From: Burkholderia glumae LMG 2196 = ATCC 33617
GTDB lineage: Bacteria > Pseudomonadota > Gammaproteobacteria > Burkholderiales > Burkholderiaceae
DNA length: 64,000 nucleotides
Direction: 5' to 3'
Assembly (NCBI RefSeq): GCF_000960995.1
Contig: NZ_CP009435.1
Coordinates: forward strand, 2,728,001-2,792,000
Program-made: the position numbers and the translations under genes
Shown: piece by piece, positions 54,536-62,384 of the stretch
Position numbering within the stretch: the first letter of the stretch is position 1
Layout: every line of letters starts with the position of its first letter
Notes under the pieces: generated by a model
The model's database searches: none
What the model was told of the DNA's origin: nothing
What the model saw: only the letters and a program-made list of their open reading frames with translations

Positions 54536-54760
54536 ATGTCTCGGGCTTACCTTGCCGATGCGGGCTTTGTATTACTCGATCGCGAGTGGTATACCGTGCG
54601 TCATCGGTATCGGTTCCAATGTGCGGACAAGCACATTTCCTTAATGTCTGGAGCGAATCTTATGCTCCAAATTGTCTTATCCGGACTGAAGTCGACGCTT
54701 GTTCGCGTCGGCCGCGCGAGTTTCGCTAAGAAAGCATCACCGCCGACTATGGTAGAGACG
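54536..54760 (+). pseudogene. 5' part of a gene cut by IS copy 2
   Basis: From ATG 54536 the frame reads SRAYLADAGFVLLDREWYTVRHRYRFQCADKH and continues to the IS boundary at 54760. Beyond that it enters the element out of frame with the transposase. The RYRFQC-x-D-x-H segment recalls small zinc-ribbon-like proteins, but I cannot name a family. An upstream GTG at 54509 is in frame. It is interpreted as a gene truncated by the insertion. Confidence 0.4.
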
Positions 54761-55584
54761 GGCAATGTCAACTTGAAGCGCCCAGCGGATAGAATGGGGA
54801 AATGCCAAAGATCCGCAACCCGTTTCACGGCTACCGCTTCCCGGCCTCGATCATCAGCTGCGCGGTACGCTGGTACCACCGCTTCAATCTGAGCCTGCGC
54901 GACATCGAGGAACTGCTGCTTGAGCGCGGTGTGACTGTGACCTACGAATCAGTACGCAACTGGTGTGACCGGTTCGGCGCGCAGTTTGCCCATTGCACGA
55001 AAGCCGTGCGCGGCAGGTCAGGCACGACCTGGCATCTCGATGAATTGTTCGTGAAGCTGCGCGGCGAGCCGTACGTGCTGTGGCGCGCGGTGGACGAACA
55101 TGGGATCGAACTGGACGTGCTGCTGCAGAAGCGCCGCGACAAGGCGGCCGCGAAGCGCTTCTTCAGACGCATCCTGCGCGCAAACCCGGTACCCCGGAAG
55201 ATCGTCACCGACCAGTTGCGCAGCTATCCGGCGGCAAAGGCAGAGGTGCCCGAACTGGGCGGGGTGAAGCACGTATTTGTGAAGGCCTGTGCCAAGGTGA
55301 ACAACCGGGCAGAAAACAGTCACCAGCCCACGCGCCGGCGTGAGCGCCAGATGCAGGGGTTTCGCGATCCGCTGCGCACTCAGGCTTCCCTTTCACGTTT
55401 CGGTCCGATCCGGCAACACTTCGCGCTACCCCGTCACTGCATGAGGGCTGCGGATCACCGCACCCAGCTGAAGGAACGCATTGCCAGCTGGTACCGCTGG
55501 AGCGACGCAGGCTCGCTCGATAATCAGCAGGATTCCTTCTCATCACCAATTCGAACAGCCTCCAGCACTGAACTTGACAAAGCC
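54761..55584 (+). mobile_element. IS6-family insertion sequence, copy 2, missing its left 27-bp repeat (824 bp)
   Basis: Matches copy 1 from GGCAATGTCAACTTG (54761) to the outer terminal repeat at 55558-55584. The inner end lacks the whole 27-bp inverted repeat: 851 minus 27 is exactly 824. Upstream sequence is unrelated island DNA. Without this end the copy should not transpose as a single element. Confidence 0.9.
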
Positions 55585-55632
55585 ATTTGCGGCAGTTTTC
55601 CGTTGCCCAGCTTATGCCGAACGGCGAAGTGA
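54802..55632 (+). CDS. IS6-family transposase, copy 2, runs out of the element
   Basis: 276 codons. The first 261 are identical to copy 1, with the same DDE residues (WHLDELFV, VTDQLRSY, NRAENSHQ). The last 15 (ICGSFPLPSLCRTAK) are encoded by flanking DNA beyond 55584, because the element contains no stop. It is potentially expressed, but acts on an element with only one intact terminal repeat. Confidence 0.85.
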   Translation: MPKIRNPFHGYRFPASIISCAVRWYHRFNLSLRDIEELLLERGVTVTYESVRNWCDRFGAQFAHCTKAVRGRSGTTWHLDELFVKLRGEPYVLWRAVDEHGIELDVLLQKRRDKAAAKRFFRRILRANPVPRKIVTDQLRSYPAAKAEVPELGGVKHVFVKACAKVNNRAENSHQPTRRRERQMQGFRDPLRTQASLSRFGPIRQHFALPRHCMRAADHRTQLKERIASWYRWSDAGSLDNQQDSFSSPIRTASSTELDKAICGSFPLPSLCRTAK

Positions 55633-55676
55633 CACTTTTACTTCGCAAACGGTGACAACTTTGCTTCGGTCTACGA
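55629..55676. repeat. Two imperfect direct repeats, possible IS-end remnant
   Basis: GTGACACTTTTACTTCGC (55629) and GTGACAACTTTGCTTCGG (55652) are spaced by 23 bases just outside IS copy 2. Multiple GTGACA-type repeats are found at ends of IS21-like elements, so this may be debris from an earlier insertion. No transposase coding sequence accompanies it. Confidence 0.35.
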
Positions 55677-55761
55677 GACAAGAAGCGGCAGCCGGCCAAA
55701 AATGCGCCCCGACTTCGCCCGCTCCCACGGCCGCCGCGCCGGCACGCCAAACAAGCGGCGC

Positions 55762-55801
55762 AAAAAAGCCCGGCCCATCGCGTGACCGCGACGGGCCGGG
55801 C
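55762..55801 (-). terminator. Rho-independent terminator of the Spy/CpxP-like gene
   Basis: Read on the minus strand, GCCCGGCCC pairs with GGGCCGGGC, extended by TCGCG/CGCGA, and is followed by TTTTTTG. It lies 39 bases after the stop of the minus-strand gene. Confidence 0.88.
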
Positions 55802-55839
55802 CATCGGCATTCCGGGGCGCGGCCCCGGGTCAGCCGTCC

Positions 55840-56385
55840 TTACTGCGCAGCCGGGGCGCTCGCCGCATCGGCCGCCGGCGCGGCCGGCTTCTTCGCGGCG
55901 TGACGCGGCGCGTGCTTCGCGGCTTGCGGGCCATGCTGCTCCCAGCGCTCGCCGAAGGCCTTGTCGGCCAGGGCCTTCTGTTCCGGCGTGAGTGCGTCGT
56001 AGAGCGGGCTGAATGTGTCCACCAGCTTCTTCGCGCCGTCGGCGTTCGCCTGGGCGATTTCGGCGTACTGCTTCACGTCGTCGACGGCGGTGGCCGTCTT
56101 CTTGTTTTCCATGCGCTCGCCATAGAGGCGGCCCATCGTTTCGCCGTTTTCGCGCATCGTGTCGGCGAACGGCTTCCACTGGGCTTCCTGCTGCGGCGTG
56201 ATCTTCAGCTGCTTGTGCAGGTAGGCGATCCGTTCCTCGACACGTGCCTCGTGGCGGGCAGCGTGGGTGGCGGCCGGCGCCGATGCGGCAGCGGGAGCGG
56301 GAGCCGACGCGGGCGTCTGGGCTTGGGCGGCGATCGAGCCGGTGAGCGCGCACAGCGCAGCGAGGGTCAGCGAGATCTTTTTCAT
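55840..56385 (-). CDS. Spy/CpxP-family periplasmic protein
   Basis: 181 residues with a signal peptide (about 1-22, ending AAQAQTP). An Ala/Pro linker precedes a helical core with LTxxQ-type motifs: LKITPQQEAQWKPFADTM and YDALTPEQKALADKAFGERW. Such proteins act as periplasmic chaperones or stress sensors. The C-terminus is again Ala/Pro/Lys-rich and histidine-containing. Single gene with its own terminator. Confidence 0.88.
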   Translation of the reverse strand: MKKISLTLAALCALTGSIAAQAQTPASAPAPAAASAPAATHAARHEARVEERIAYLHKQLKITPQQEAQWKPFADTMRENGETMGRLYGERMENKKTATAVDDVKQYAEIAQANADGAKKLVDTFSPLYDALTPEQKALADKAFGERWEQHGPQAAKHAPRHAAKKPAAPAADAASAPAAQ

Positions 56386-56665
56386 TTGAACTCCTGTGTG
56401 ATGTCATACGGCAGCCGGCACTGCCCGTCCATCGATCGGAAGCAAGCCGTGAGCCGGAGCCGCGCATCATTAGTAGCATGCTCGCGGAAAAATGTGCAGC
56501 GCAGCGACATCTGCTTACAACCGAAACGAAACCGAAATCGCTGCGGCGCGAACCGATTCGCGCGATCACCGAATCTCGCGCACGCATCGTTTCCAAGCGC
56601 CGCCCGCGCGGCCGCGTTTATCTCGGAAGGCGCTATTATCGCGACACCTTGTCACGGAAATTGTC

Positions 56666-57130
56666 ATGCGCCCACCTCGACTCGACCAACTCGATGCGCT
56701 CGACCGCAATCTCGTCTCGCTGCTGCAGGCCAATGCCCGCGCGAGCGTGGCCGAACTTGCGCGTCAGCTCGACGTGGCGCGCACGACGGTGATCGCGCGC
56801 ATCGAGCGGCTCGAACGCACGCAGGTGATTGCCGGCTACAGCGCGCGGCTGGGGCAGGACGTGCTCGACGCGAGCCTGGTGGCCTATGTCGGCATCATCC
56901 TCGCGCCGAAGTTCGGCCAGGACGTGCTCCGGCGGCTCGACCGGATGCCCGAGGTGCAGTTGCTCTGCGCGGTCAGCGGCGAATACGACTACATCGCGTG
57001 GCTGCGTGCCGATTCGCCGGGCCGCCTGAACGACCTGCTCGACGAGATCGGCTCGCTCGACGGCGTGGAGCGCACCACCACCTCGATCATCCTCGCGCGC
57101 AAGATCGATCGCGGCACGATCACGGTGTGA
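56666..57130 (+). CDS. Lrp/AsnC-family transcriptional regulator
   Basis: 154 residues. The N-terminal helix-turn-helix (LDALDRNLVSLLQANARASVAELARQLDVARTTVIARIERLE) is followed by a RAM ligand-binding domain (VAYVGIILAPKFGQDVLRRL, SGEYDYIAWL). Lrp-type proteins respond to amino acids. It lies upstream of a saccharopine dehydrogenase-like gene in the same direction, separated by 311 bases with operator-like dyads. Confidence 0.92.
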   Translation: MRPPRLDQLDALDRNLVSLLQANARASVAELARQLDVARTTVIARIERLERTQVIAGYSARLGQDVLDASLVAYVGIILAPKFGQDVLRRLDRMPEVQLLCAVSGEYDYIAWLRADSPGRLNDLLDEIGSLDGVERTTTSIILARKIDRGTITV

Positions 57131-57304
57131 GTTCCGGCATCGCCGTCGCGCCGCGCATCGGCCGGCGCACCGGGGCGGCGCCGTTTGCCTTCCCGGTTGT
57201 CGCGAGTCTGACGATGCGATGGCGCTCGTTCGCGCCTTTCGCAGCGTGATCCACGGCGCGCCGCCCGTGGAACGTGAGCGACTCGTGTCGTGACTTGTCA
57301 TAGA

Positions 57305-57320
57305 GACGAAATGCTTCGTC
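57305..57320. promoter_or_regulatory. Inverted repeat GACGAA-ATGC-TTCGTC
   Basis: A perfect 6-bp dyad with a 4-base spacer in the 57131-57441 interval, which has no gene. Related GACGAA and GACGATTCGT strings follow at 57326 and 57374. The cluster fits multiple Lrp/AsnC-type binding sites in front of the enzyme gene. Confidence 0.5.
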
Positions 57321-57441
57321 AAAACGACGAAATCAGACGTCGAAGCGCTGCATTTTCCGTCTATCAAGTGTTTTTGACGATTCGTACACTCTTTGACAGG
57401 CACCTCATGCCACTCACAACAAACACGTCAGGAGCGTCACC

Positions 57442-58542
57442 ATGAAGATCGCCATCGTCGGCGCCGGTCTCATCGGCCACACCATTGCCCATCTGCTGCG
57501 CGAAGCCGGCGACTACGACGTGGTCGCGTTCGACCGCGACGCCGACGCGCTTGCCAAGCTCGCCGAGGCCGGCATCGCCACGCGCCGCGTCGACTCCGCC
57601 GATTCGAACGCGCTGCGCGACGCGCTCCACGGCTTCGACGCGCTCGTCAACGCACTGCCGTACTACCTGGCGGTGAACGTCGCGCGCGCCGCGCGGGCCG
57701 CCGGCGTCCATTACTTCGATCTGACCGAGGACGTGCGCGCGACGCAGGCGATCCGCAGCCTCGCCGAGGGCGCCGAGCATGCCTTCATGCCGCAATGCGG
57801 GCTCGCGCCGGGCTTTATCGGCATTGCCGCGCATTCGCTGGTGGCCGGCTTCAGCGAGGTCCGCGACGTGAAGATGCGGGTGGGGGCGCTGCCCGAATAT
57901 CCGACCAACGCGCTGAAGTACAACCTGACCTGGAGCGTGGATGGTCTCGTCAACGAGTACTGCCAGCCCTGCGAGGCGATTCGCGACGGCCAGCGCCAAT
58001 GGGTGCAGCCGATGGAAGGGCTCGAGCACTTCTCGCTCGACGGCACCGAATACGAGGCGTTCAATACCTCGGGCGGGCTCGGCACGCTCTGCGAGACGCT
58101 GGCCGACAAGGTGGGCACGCTCGACTACAAGACGGTTCGCTATCCGGGCCATCGCGACCTGATGCAGTTCCTGCTCGGCGACATGCGACTAGAATCCGAC
58201 CGCGACGCGCTGAAGGCGATGCTGCGCCGCGCGGTGCCCACCACGACGCAGGACGTGGTGCTGGTGTTCGTGACCGTGACGGGCGTGAAGCGCGGCCAGC
58301 TCGTGCAGGACGTGTTCACGCGCAAGATCTTCGCCAACTCGATCGGCGGCATGCCGATGAGCGCGATCCAGATCACCACCGCGGGCTCGATGTGCGCCGT
58401 GCTCGACCTGTTCCGCGAGGGCGTGCTGCCGCAGCGCGGCTTCGTGCGGCAGGAGCAGGTGTCGCTGGAGGCGTTCCTCGGCAACCGCTTCGGCAAGCTC
58501 TACGACGGCGCGACGCTGGTGCCGGCACACGCGCTCGCCTGA
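57442..58542 (+). CDS. Saccharopine dehydrogenase-family oxidoreductase (lysine 6-dehydrogenase-like)
   Basis: 366 residues. The Rossmann nucleotide site is IAIVGAGLIGHTIA (4-17), followed by VVAFDRDADALAKLAEAG. The catalytic-domain part contains MPQCGLAPGFIGIAAHSLV and TVRYPGHRDLMQFL, as in lysine 6-dehydrogenase and saccharopine reductase relatives. It probably oxidises or reduces an amino acid such as lysine. CAGGAG lies ahead of the ATG. The Lrp/AsnC gene upstream is the likely regulator. Confidence 0.85.
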   Translation: MKIAIVGAGLIGHTIAHLLREAGDYDVVAFDRDADALAKLAEAGIATRRVDSADSNALRDALHGFDALVNALPYYLAVNVARAARAAGVHYFDLTEDVRATQAIRSLAEGAEHAFMPQCGLAPGFIGIAAHSLVAGFSEVRDVKMRVGALPEYPTNALKYNLTWSVDGLVNEYCQPCEAIRDGQRQWVQPMEGLEHFSLDGTEYEAFNTSGGLGTLCETLADKVGTLDYKTVRYPGHRDLMQFLLGDMRLESDRDALKAMLRRAVPTTTQDVVLVFVTVTGVKRGQLVQDVFTRKIFANSIGGMPMSAIQITTAGSMCAVLDLFREGVLPQRGFVRQEQVSLEAFLGNRFGKLYDGATLVPAHALA

Positions 58543-58648
58543 GCGCGAACTGCGAGCCGGCGCGCCTGCCCCGCACGCGCGCGGGGATCGGGGCGGCTGA
58601 TCGGCGGGCGCGGCGGGCCGCCCCGGCAAGCGTATCCGGAAGCCGCGC

Positions 58649-59263
58649 CTAGGCCGGCAGCGGCGGCACCATCGCGCCGCCGGCGGGCGGCACGATCCGA
58701 TGCAGCAGCGCCTCGATATCGGCGCCGGTCGGGGCGGTGTTGTCGAACCTCAGCAGCCCTTCGCAGGCGGCGCCCTCCGGCACGAAGCGGCGCTGCCGGT
58801 ACGCGTCCCAATGCGCGAGCTTGTAGGCGTCGTTCGGATTGCCGCGCGCGATGATGCGCGCGCGCGCGGTTTCCTCCGAGGTTTCCACCCACACCACGCG
58901 CAGCTCGATGTCGTGGCCGATGCCGAGCCATTGCCGGTTCAGCAGCCGTCCGTCGCGGATCTCGCGCGACAGCGGCGCCACCACCAGCACGCTGATGCCT
59001 AGTTCGAGGTTCTCGCGCGCGGTGTCGAGCAGACCCTGGTATTCCGGGTCGCGCAGATGCTGCAGGTAGAGCGGGCTGTCGCGATCGTTCGGGTCCTGCG
59101 TCAGCGCGCCCATCGCGGCCGAGCTGTAGCGGCCGTACAACGTGTCCTTGTCGAGCAGGCAGAATGCCTCGCCGGTGGTCCGCATCAGCGGGCCGATCAG
59201 TTGCTTGGCGAGCGTGGTCTTGCCGGTGCCGGCATGACCGCAGAAAAACACCAGGTATTTCAC
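58649..59263 (-). CDS. P-loop ATPase/kinase (AAA_33-type)
   Basis: 204 residues from a GTG at 59263 (KYLVFFCGHAGTGKTTLAKQL). Walker A GHAGTGKTT is at the N-terminus; LLDKDTLYGRY supplies an acidic motif like that of zeta-toxin/AAA_33 small-molecule kinases. ETSEETARARIIARGN resembles a lid with arginines. A longer in-frame start exists upstream but is Arg/Pro-rich and non-conserved. No neighbouring antitoxin gene is seen, so a toxin role is not supported. Confidence 0.75.
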   Translation of the reverse strand: MKYLVFFCGHAGTGKTTLAKQLIGPLMRTTGEAFCLLDKDTLYGRYSSAAMGALTQDPNDRDSPLYLQHLRDPEYQGLLDTARENLELGISVLVVAPLSREIRDGRLLNRQWLGIGHDIELRVVWVETSEETARARIIARGNPNDAYKLAHWDAYRQRRFVPEGAACEGLLRFDNTAPTGADIEALLHRIVPPAGGAMVPPLPA

Positions 59264-59438
59264 GAGCGCGGGCCTCCGGAGGTGGCGGCGGCAAGCCGGA
59301 CGGGAACGGCGCGAACGCCATGAGCGTCGTGCGCGCGGCACCGGCGGTGCCGCCATGCATGCGCGATGATGACCGCGAACGGCGGGGCGCGCAAGCGCAC
59401 GCGGTGGCGGGCAGGCGGCTGCGCGCGGGCCGGCGCAG

Positions 59439-59453
59439 CCGCTACACTAGCGG
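59439..59453 (+). promoter_or_regulatory. Dyad with -10-like TACACT upstream of corA
   Basis: CCGCT and AGCGG enclose ACACT, overlapping a TACACT hexamer 40 bases before the corA start. A -10 element inside a small dyad is possible. Confidence 0.3.
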
Positions 59454-59492
59454 ACCGACTTCAAGACCGAAACGGACGTTTCCACCGACACA

Positions 59493-60470
59493 ATGTTGAT
59501 CAACTGCGTTGCGTATCAGAACGGCCGGAAGCTGGCCGACATCGAAATCGACGACATCAGCGACTACGTCGCGCGCCCGGAGTGCTTCGTCTGGGTCGCG
59601 CTGAAAGAGCCGAGCCCGGCGGAGCTCGAACGCATGGGCGAGGAGTTCGGCCTGCACGAGCTGGCGCTGGAGGACGCGCGCAACGGCCACCAGCGCCCGA
59701 AGATCGAGGAATACGGCGATTCGCTGTTCGCCGTGCTGCACACGGTGGAGTTCGACGCCGCCGGCGAGTTCGAGATCGGCGAGCTGAACGTGTTCGTCGG
59801 CCCGAACTACGTCCTGTCGATCCGCAATCACAGCTCGCACGGCTTCCAGGACGTGCGGCTGCGCTGCGAGCGCGAGCCGCACCTGCTGAAGGAAGGCTCG
59901 GCGTTCGTGTTCTACGCGCTGATGGACCAGGTCGTCGATCGCTATTTCCCCACCGTCGAGCGGCTCGGCGCCGAGCTGGAGGCGTTGGAGGACCGCATCT
60001 TCGAGAAGTCGTCGCCGGCCACCGCGCGCGCCATCATCCAGGATCTCTATTCGCTCAAGCGCCGCCTCGTGACCGTCTACCAGCACACGGCGCCGCTGAT
60101 CGAACCGCTCTCGAAGCTGGTGGGCGGGCGCACGCCGCAGATCTGCAGCGGCATGGAGCATTATTTCCGCGACGTGTACGACCACCTGCAGCGCATCACC
60201 AAGACGCTGGAGGCGCGGCGCGAGATGGTGGTGACGGCGGTGCAGGTGGATCTCGGCATGATCTCGCTCGCCGAGAGCGAGGTGACCAAGCGGCTCGGCT
60301 CGTTCGCCGCGCTGTTCGCGATTCCGACCATGGTGGCCGGGATCTACGGTATGAACTTCAACAACATTCCGGAGCTGCACTGGCGCTTCGGCTTCTACGC
60401 CTGCCTCGGCGTGATGGCGGTGGCCGACCTCGCGCTCTGGTGGCGCTTCCGGCGCGCCGGCTGGCTGTGA
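59493..60470 (+). CDS. corA: CorA-family magnesium/cobalt transporter
   Basis: 325 residues. A cytoplasmic N-terminal domain (funnel) with a long helix (about 180-260) leads to two C-terminal membrane helices. The selectivity motif YGMNF, preceded by IPTMVAGI, sits between them near residue 286. The C-terminus is basic (WWRFRRAGWL), as usual. Forms a pentameric channel for divalent cations. Confidence 0.94.
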   Translation: MLINCVAYQNGRKLADIEIDDISDYVARPECFVWVALKEPSPAELERMGEEFGLHELALEDARNGHQRPKIEEYGDSLFAVLHTVEFDAAGEFEIGELNVFVGPNYVLSIRNHSSHGFQDVRLRCEREPHLLKEGSAFVFYALMDQVVDRYFPTVERLGAELEALEDRIFEKSSPATARAIIQDLYSLKRRLVTVYQHTAPLIEPLSKLVGGRTPQICSGMEHYFRDVYDHLQRITKTLEARREMVVTAVQVDLGMISLAESEVTKRLGSFAALFAIPTMVAGIYGMNFNNIPELHWRFGFYACLGVMAVADLALWWRFRRAGWL

Positions 60471-60494
60471 GCGGGGCCGCCGGCCCTGGCGCGG

Positions 60495-60782
60495 TCAGCG
60501 CTGCGCGTAGCGGCCGGCGGCCACGTTCCAGCGCCGCACCTGCCACTGCCGCACGAGGCCGTTGCGCACATAGGGGTCGGCCGCCGCGAACGCCTCGGCG
60601 GCGGCCGGCGTGTCGCCCGTGAACAGCAGCACCGCGCAGTCGGCCGGATCGGCCAGCGCGCCGCCGAGCAGCAGCTCGCCACGCTCGGTCGCGGCCTGGG
60701 CGAGCGCGAGATGTTCCTCGCGATATGCGCCGCGGCGTTCGAGATAGTTGTCGACCAGATCGTAGGTCAGCAGATAGAACAT
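60495..60782 (-). CDS. YciI-like protein
   Basis: 95 residues with the YciI ferredoxin-like fold pattern: MFYLLTYDLVDNYLERRGAYREEHLALAQ, then GELLLGGALADPADCAVLLF and ADPYVRNGLVRQWQVRRW. The His of REEHL and Asp of YDLVD are the conserved family pair. Function unknown. Convergent with corA. Confidence 0.88.
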   Translation of the reverse strand: MFYLLTYDLVDNYLERRGAYREEHLALAQAATERGELLLGGALADPADCAVLLFTGDTPAAAEAFAAADPYVRNGLVRQWQVRRWNVAAGRYAQR

Positions 60783-60988
60783 CGGGCCTCCTGTGGCGGG
60801 ATCGCGGAGCGGGGCCGCGGGCCGGCCGGCGGCCGGGCACGTCCAGTATAGGCGCCGCGCCCGCGCCGGCGAACAAATGCTTACGATTCGATACGGCGGC
60901 GCACGGCCTGCCGGGGCACACTGCGCGCAGCCCGGCCGGGCGTGCCGCGAGGGGCGGCGCGCGGCGGGCCGCCTGAAGGATCCTGCCG

Positions 60989-61447
60989 ATGCAAGTTCGA
61001 ACCCTGTTGCTCGCCGGCGCGCTCGCGCCGTTGATGGCCGCCTGCGGCTGGTTTCACGACGGCCCGGCGCCGGCCGATATCGACGCCGCGGTGCGTCAGG
61101 CGCTCGACGCCGAGAATCACGGCCCCGTCAACACCTTCTTCGGGCGGCCGCTGCCGGTGGCCGCCGACATCGCCTCGATCGGCCAGGACGGGCCGTGCCG
61201 CAAGACGGCCGAGCACGCCTATACCTGCGAGGTGGTGATCACGTGGCACTCGGGCAAGGCCGACGACGCGTCGTCGTCGCGCGCCTCGCTGGTGTTCTCG
61301 AAGAACGGCCGGGACGAGTGGCAGACCTATGGCGTCGATGCGGCGATCGTGGCGGGCGCCGCGCATGCGATGGTCGACGAAATTCGTCGGGCGCTGCCGG
61401 GCGGCGCGGCGTCCGAGGGCAGGGCGTCGGACGCCTCCGCACGCTGA
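60989..61447 (+). CDS. Hypothetical lipoprotein
   Basis: 152 residues with a lipoprotein signal (LLLAGALAPLMAACGWF, lipidated cysteine at about 19). The remaining part has PCRKTAEHAYTCEVVITWHS, with two cysteines that may pair. No domain recognised. GAAGGAT precedes the start. Confidence 0.75.
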   Translation: MQVRTLLLAGALAPLMAACGWFHDGPAPADIDAAVRQALDAENHGPVNTFFGRPLPVAADIASIGQDGPCRKTAEHAYTCEVVITWHSGKADDASSSRASLVFSKNGRDEWQTYGVDAAIVAGAAHAMVDEIRRALPGGAASEGRASDASAR

Positions 61448-61489
61448 CGCGAGCGGAGGCGGTCGGCGGCCCGCGCCGGCCGCGCGGCG

Positions 61490-61795
61490 TCAATGATGGG
61501 CGTAGGCGGCGGGCGGCGCGGCGTGACGCGTATGGCGAGCCCGATGGCGGCTGCGCGCGTGGGTCGGCCGATGAGCCGGCGCCCGCCGCGCGGCGGGCGC
61601 CGGCTGGGGCCGCGCGGCGCTCGCCCGCGGCGGCGTGGCCTTGCCGTCGGCTCGCTGGCCCGGCAGCGCCGCCTGGCCCTCGCCGAAATGGAAGGTCTGG
61701 GCTTGCGCCGATGCCGGGTGGCTCGCGGCCAGGGTGGCGAGTGCCGCGACCGCGAGCAGGGTGCGCAACAGCGGATGCAGGGTAGGCAGGTTCAT
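61490..61795 (-). CDS. Hypothetical exported His/Ala/Pro-rich protein
   Basis: 101 residues with a signal peptide (about 1-31, ending HPASAQAQ). The mature part is low complexity, rich in Ala, Pro, Arg and His, ending HHAAPP-like and YAHH. The basic, histidine-rich tail might bind metal. No family recognised; a real gene is likely but not certain. Confidence 0.5.
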   Translation of the reverse strand: MNLPTLHPLLRTLLAVAALATLAASHPASAQAQTFHFGEGQAALPGQRADGKATPPRASAARPQPAPAARRAPAHRPTHARSRHRARHTRHAAPPAAYAHH

Positions 61796-61927
61796 CGCGT
61801 GAGCAGAGCAGGAGGAGGAAGCGGATCGGCAAAGGCGGCATGCGCGGCGACGCCAGCGCATGCGAAGCACCCGGCCGGGCGGCAACGCGGGCCGGTGCCG
61901 AGACGGCAGGCCGGCCCGCCGCGGCAT

Positions 61928-62230
61928 TCACCAGCGGCGATCATCGTGGTCGCGGGCATGGCCGCGGTCATCATAGCCGCCCGGCCAACGCGAGCGGTTC
62001 CATTCGTCGCGGCCCCAGTAGCGGCGGCCGTCCCAGTAGCGGTCGCCATGCCAGCCGACGTTGACGTCCACCACGGCCACGCCGGGCTGTCCGTAGCCAG
62101 GCTGAGCGGCGTAACCGCCGCCGTAGCCGCTGTAGCCGCCGCCGTAGGCGGGGCCGGCCGGATAGGCGACGCAGCCGGTCAGCACGGCGCCGGCGGCGAG
62201 CGCCGGCAGCAGCAAGACGAGCCTGTTCAT
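61928..62230 (-). CDS. Small Gly/Tyr-rich lipoprotein
   Basis: 100 residues. A lipobox (LAAGAVLTGCVAYP) is followed by a glycine/tyrosine-rich stretch (GGGYSGYGGGY) and a Trp/Arg/Asp/Tyr-rich C-terminus (RYWDGRRYWGRDEWNR). This pattern recurs in small envelope lipoproteins of Burkholderia and relatives; the function is unknown. It lies upstream of the preceding exported protein on the same strand. Confidence 0.7.
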   Translation of the reverse strand: MNRLVLLLPALAAGAVLTGCVAYPAGPAYGGGYSGYGGGYAAQPGYGQPGVAVVDVNVGWHGDRYWDGRRYWGRDEWNRSRWPGGYDDRGHARDHDDRRW

Positions 62231-62384
62231 GGCATTCCCCCAACTCGTGGTGTGAAGATCGCAGCATAGGGGCAGCGATCTTCACCGGCGGTAAGGGATT
62301 GCAACCGTTGATGACGGCCGTGACGGCCGGGTGAAGGCCCGCTGAAGACCCGCTGGGGCCCGCGAGCCGCCGGCGCAGCCGGGG

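Larger units (their letters stand above)
47236..55584. mobile_element. IS6-bounded composite island carrying a T6SS cassette
   Basis: Two IS6-family copies in inverted orientation (47236-48086 and 54761-55584) enclose 6.7 kb of markedly AT-richer sequence. The interior holds vgrG, an effector, a probable immunity gene and a PAAR gene. Both inner junctions cut into reading frames. The 8 bases flanking the outer ends (GCACGGGT and ATTTGCGG) do not match, so there is no target duplication for the whole unit. Acquisition by transfer is inferred from base composition and the IS borders. Confidence 0.75.

Noticed and set aside
48087..54760. The two truncated frames at the inner IS edges as halves of one gene
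   Set aside because: The IS orientations and flanking octamers are inconsistent with a single insertion splitting one gene.
47228..55592. Target-site duplications for each IS copy or for the whole island
   Set aside because: The octamers GCACGGGT, CGGCTCTC, TAGAGACG and ATTTGCGG do not match directly or as complements.
58649..59263. Zeta-type toxin
   Set aside because: There is no adjacent antitoxin gene, and only a generic P-loop kinase pattern is visible.
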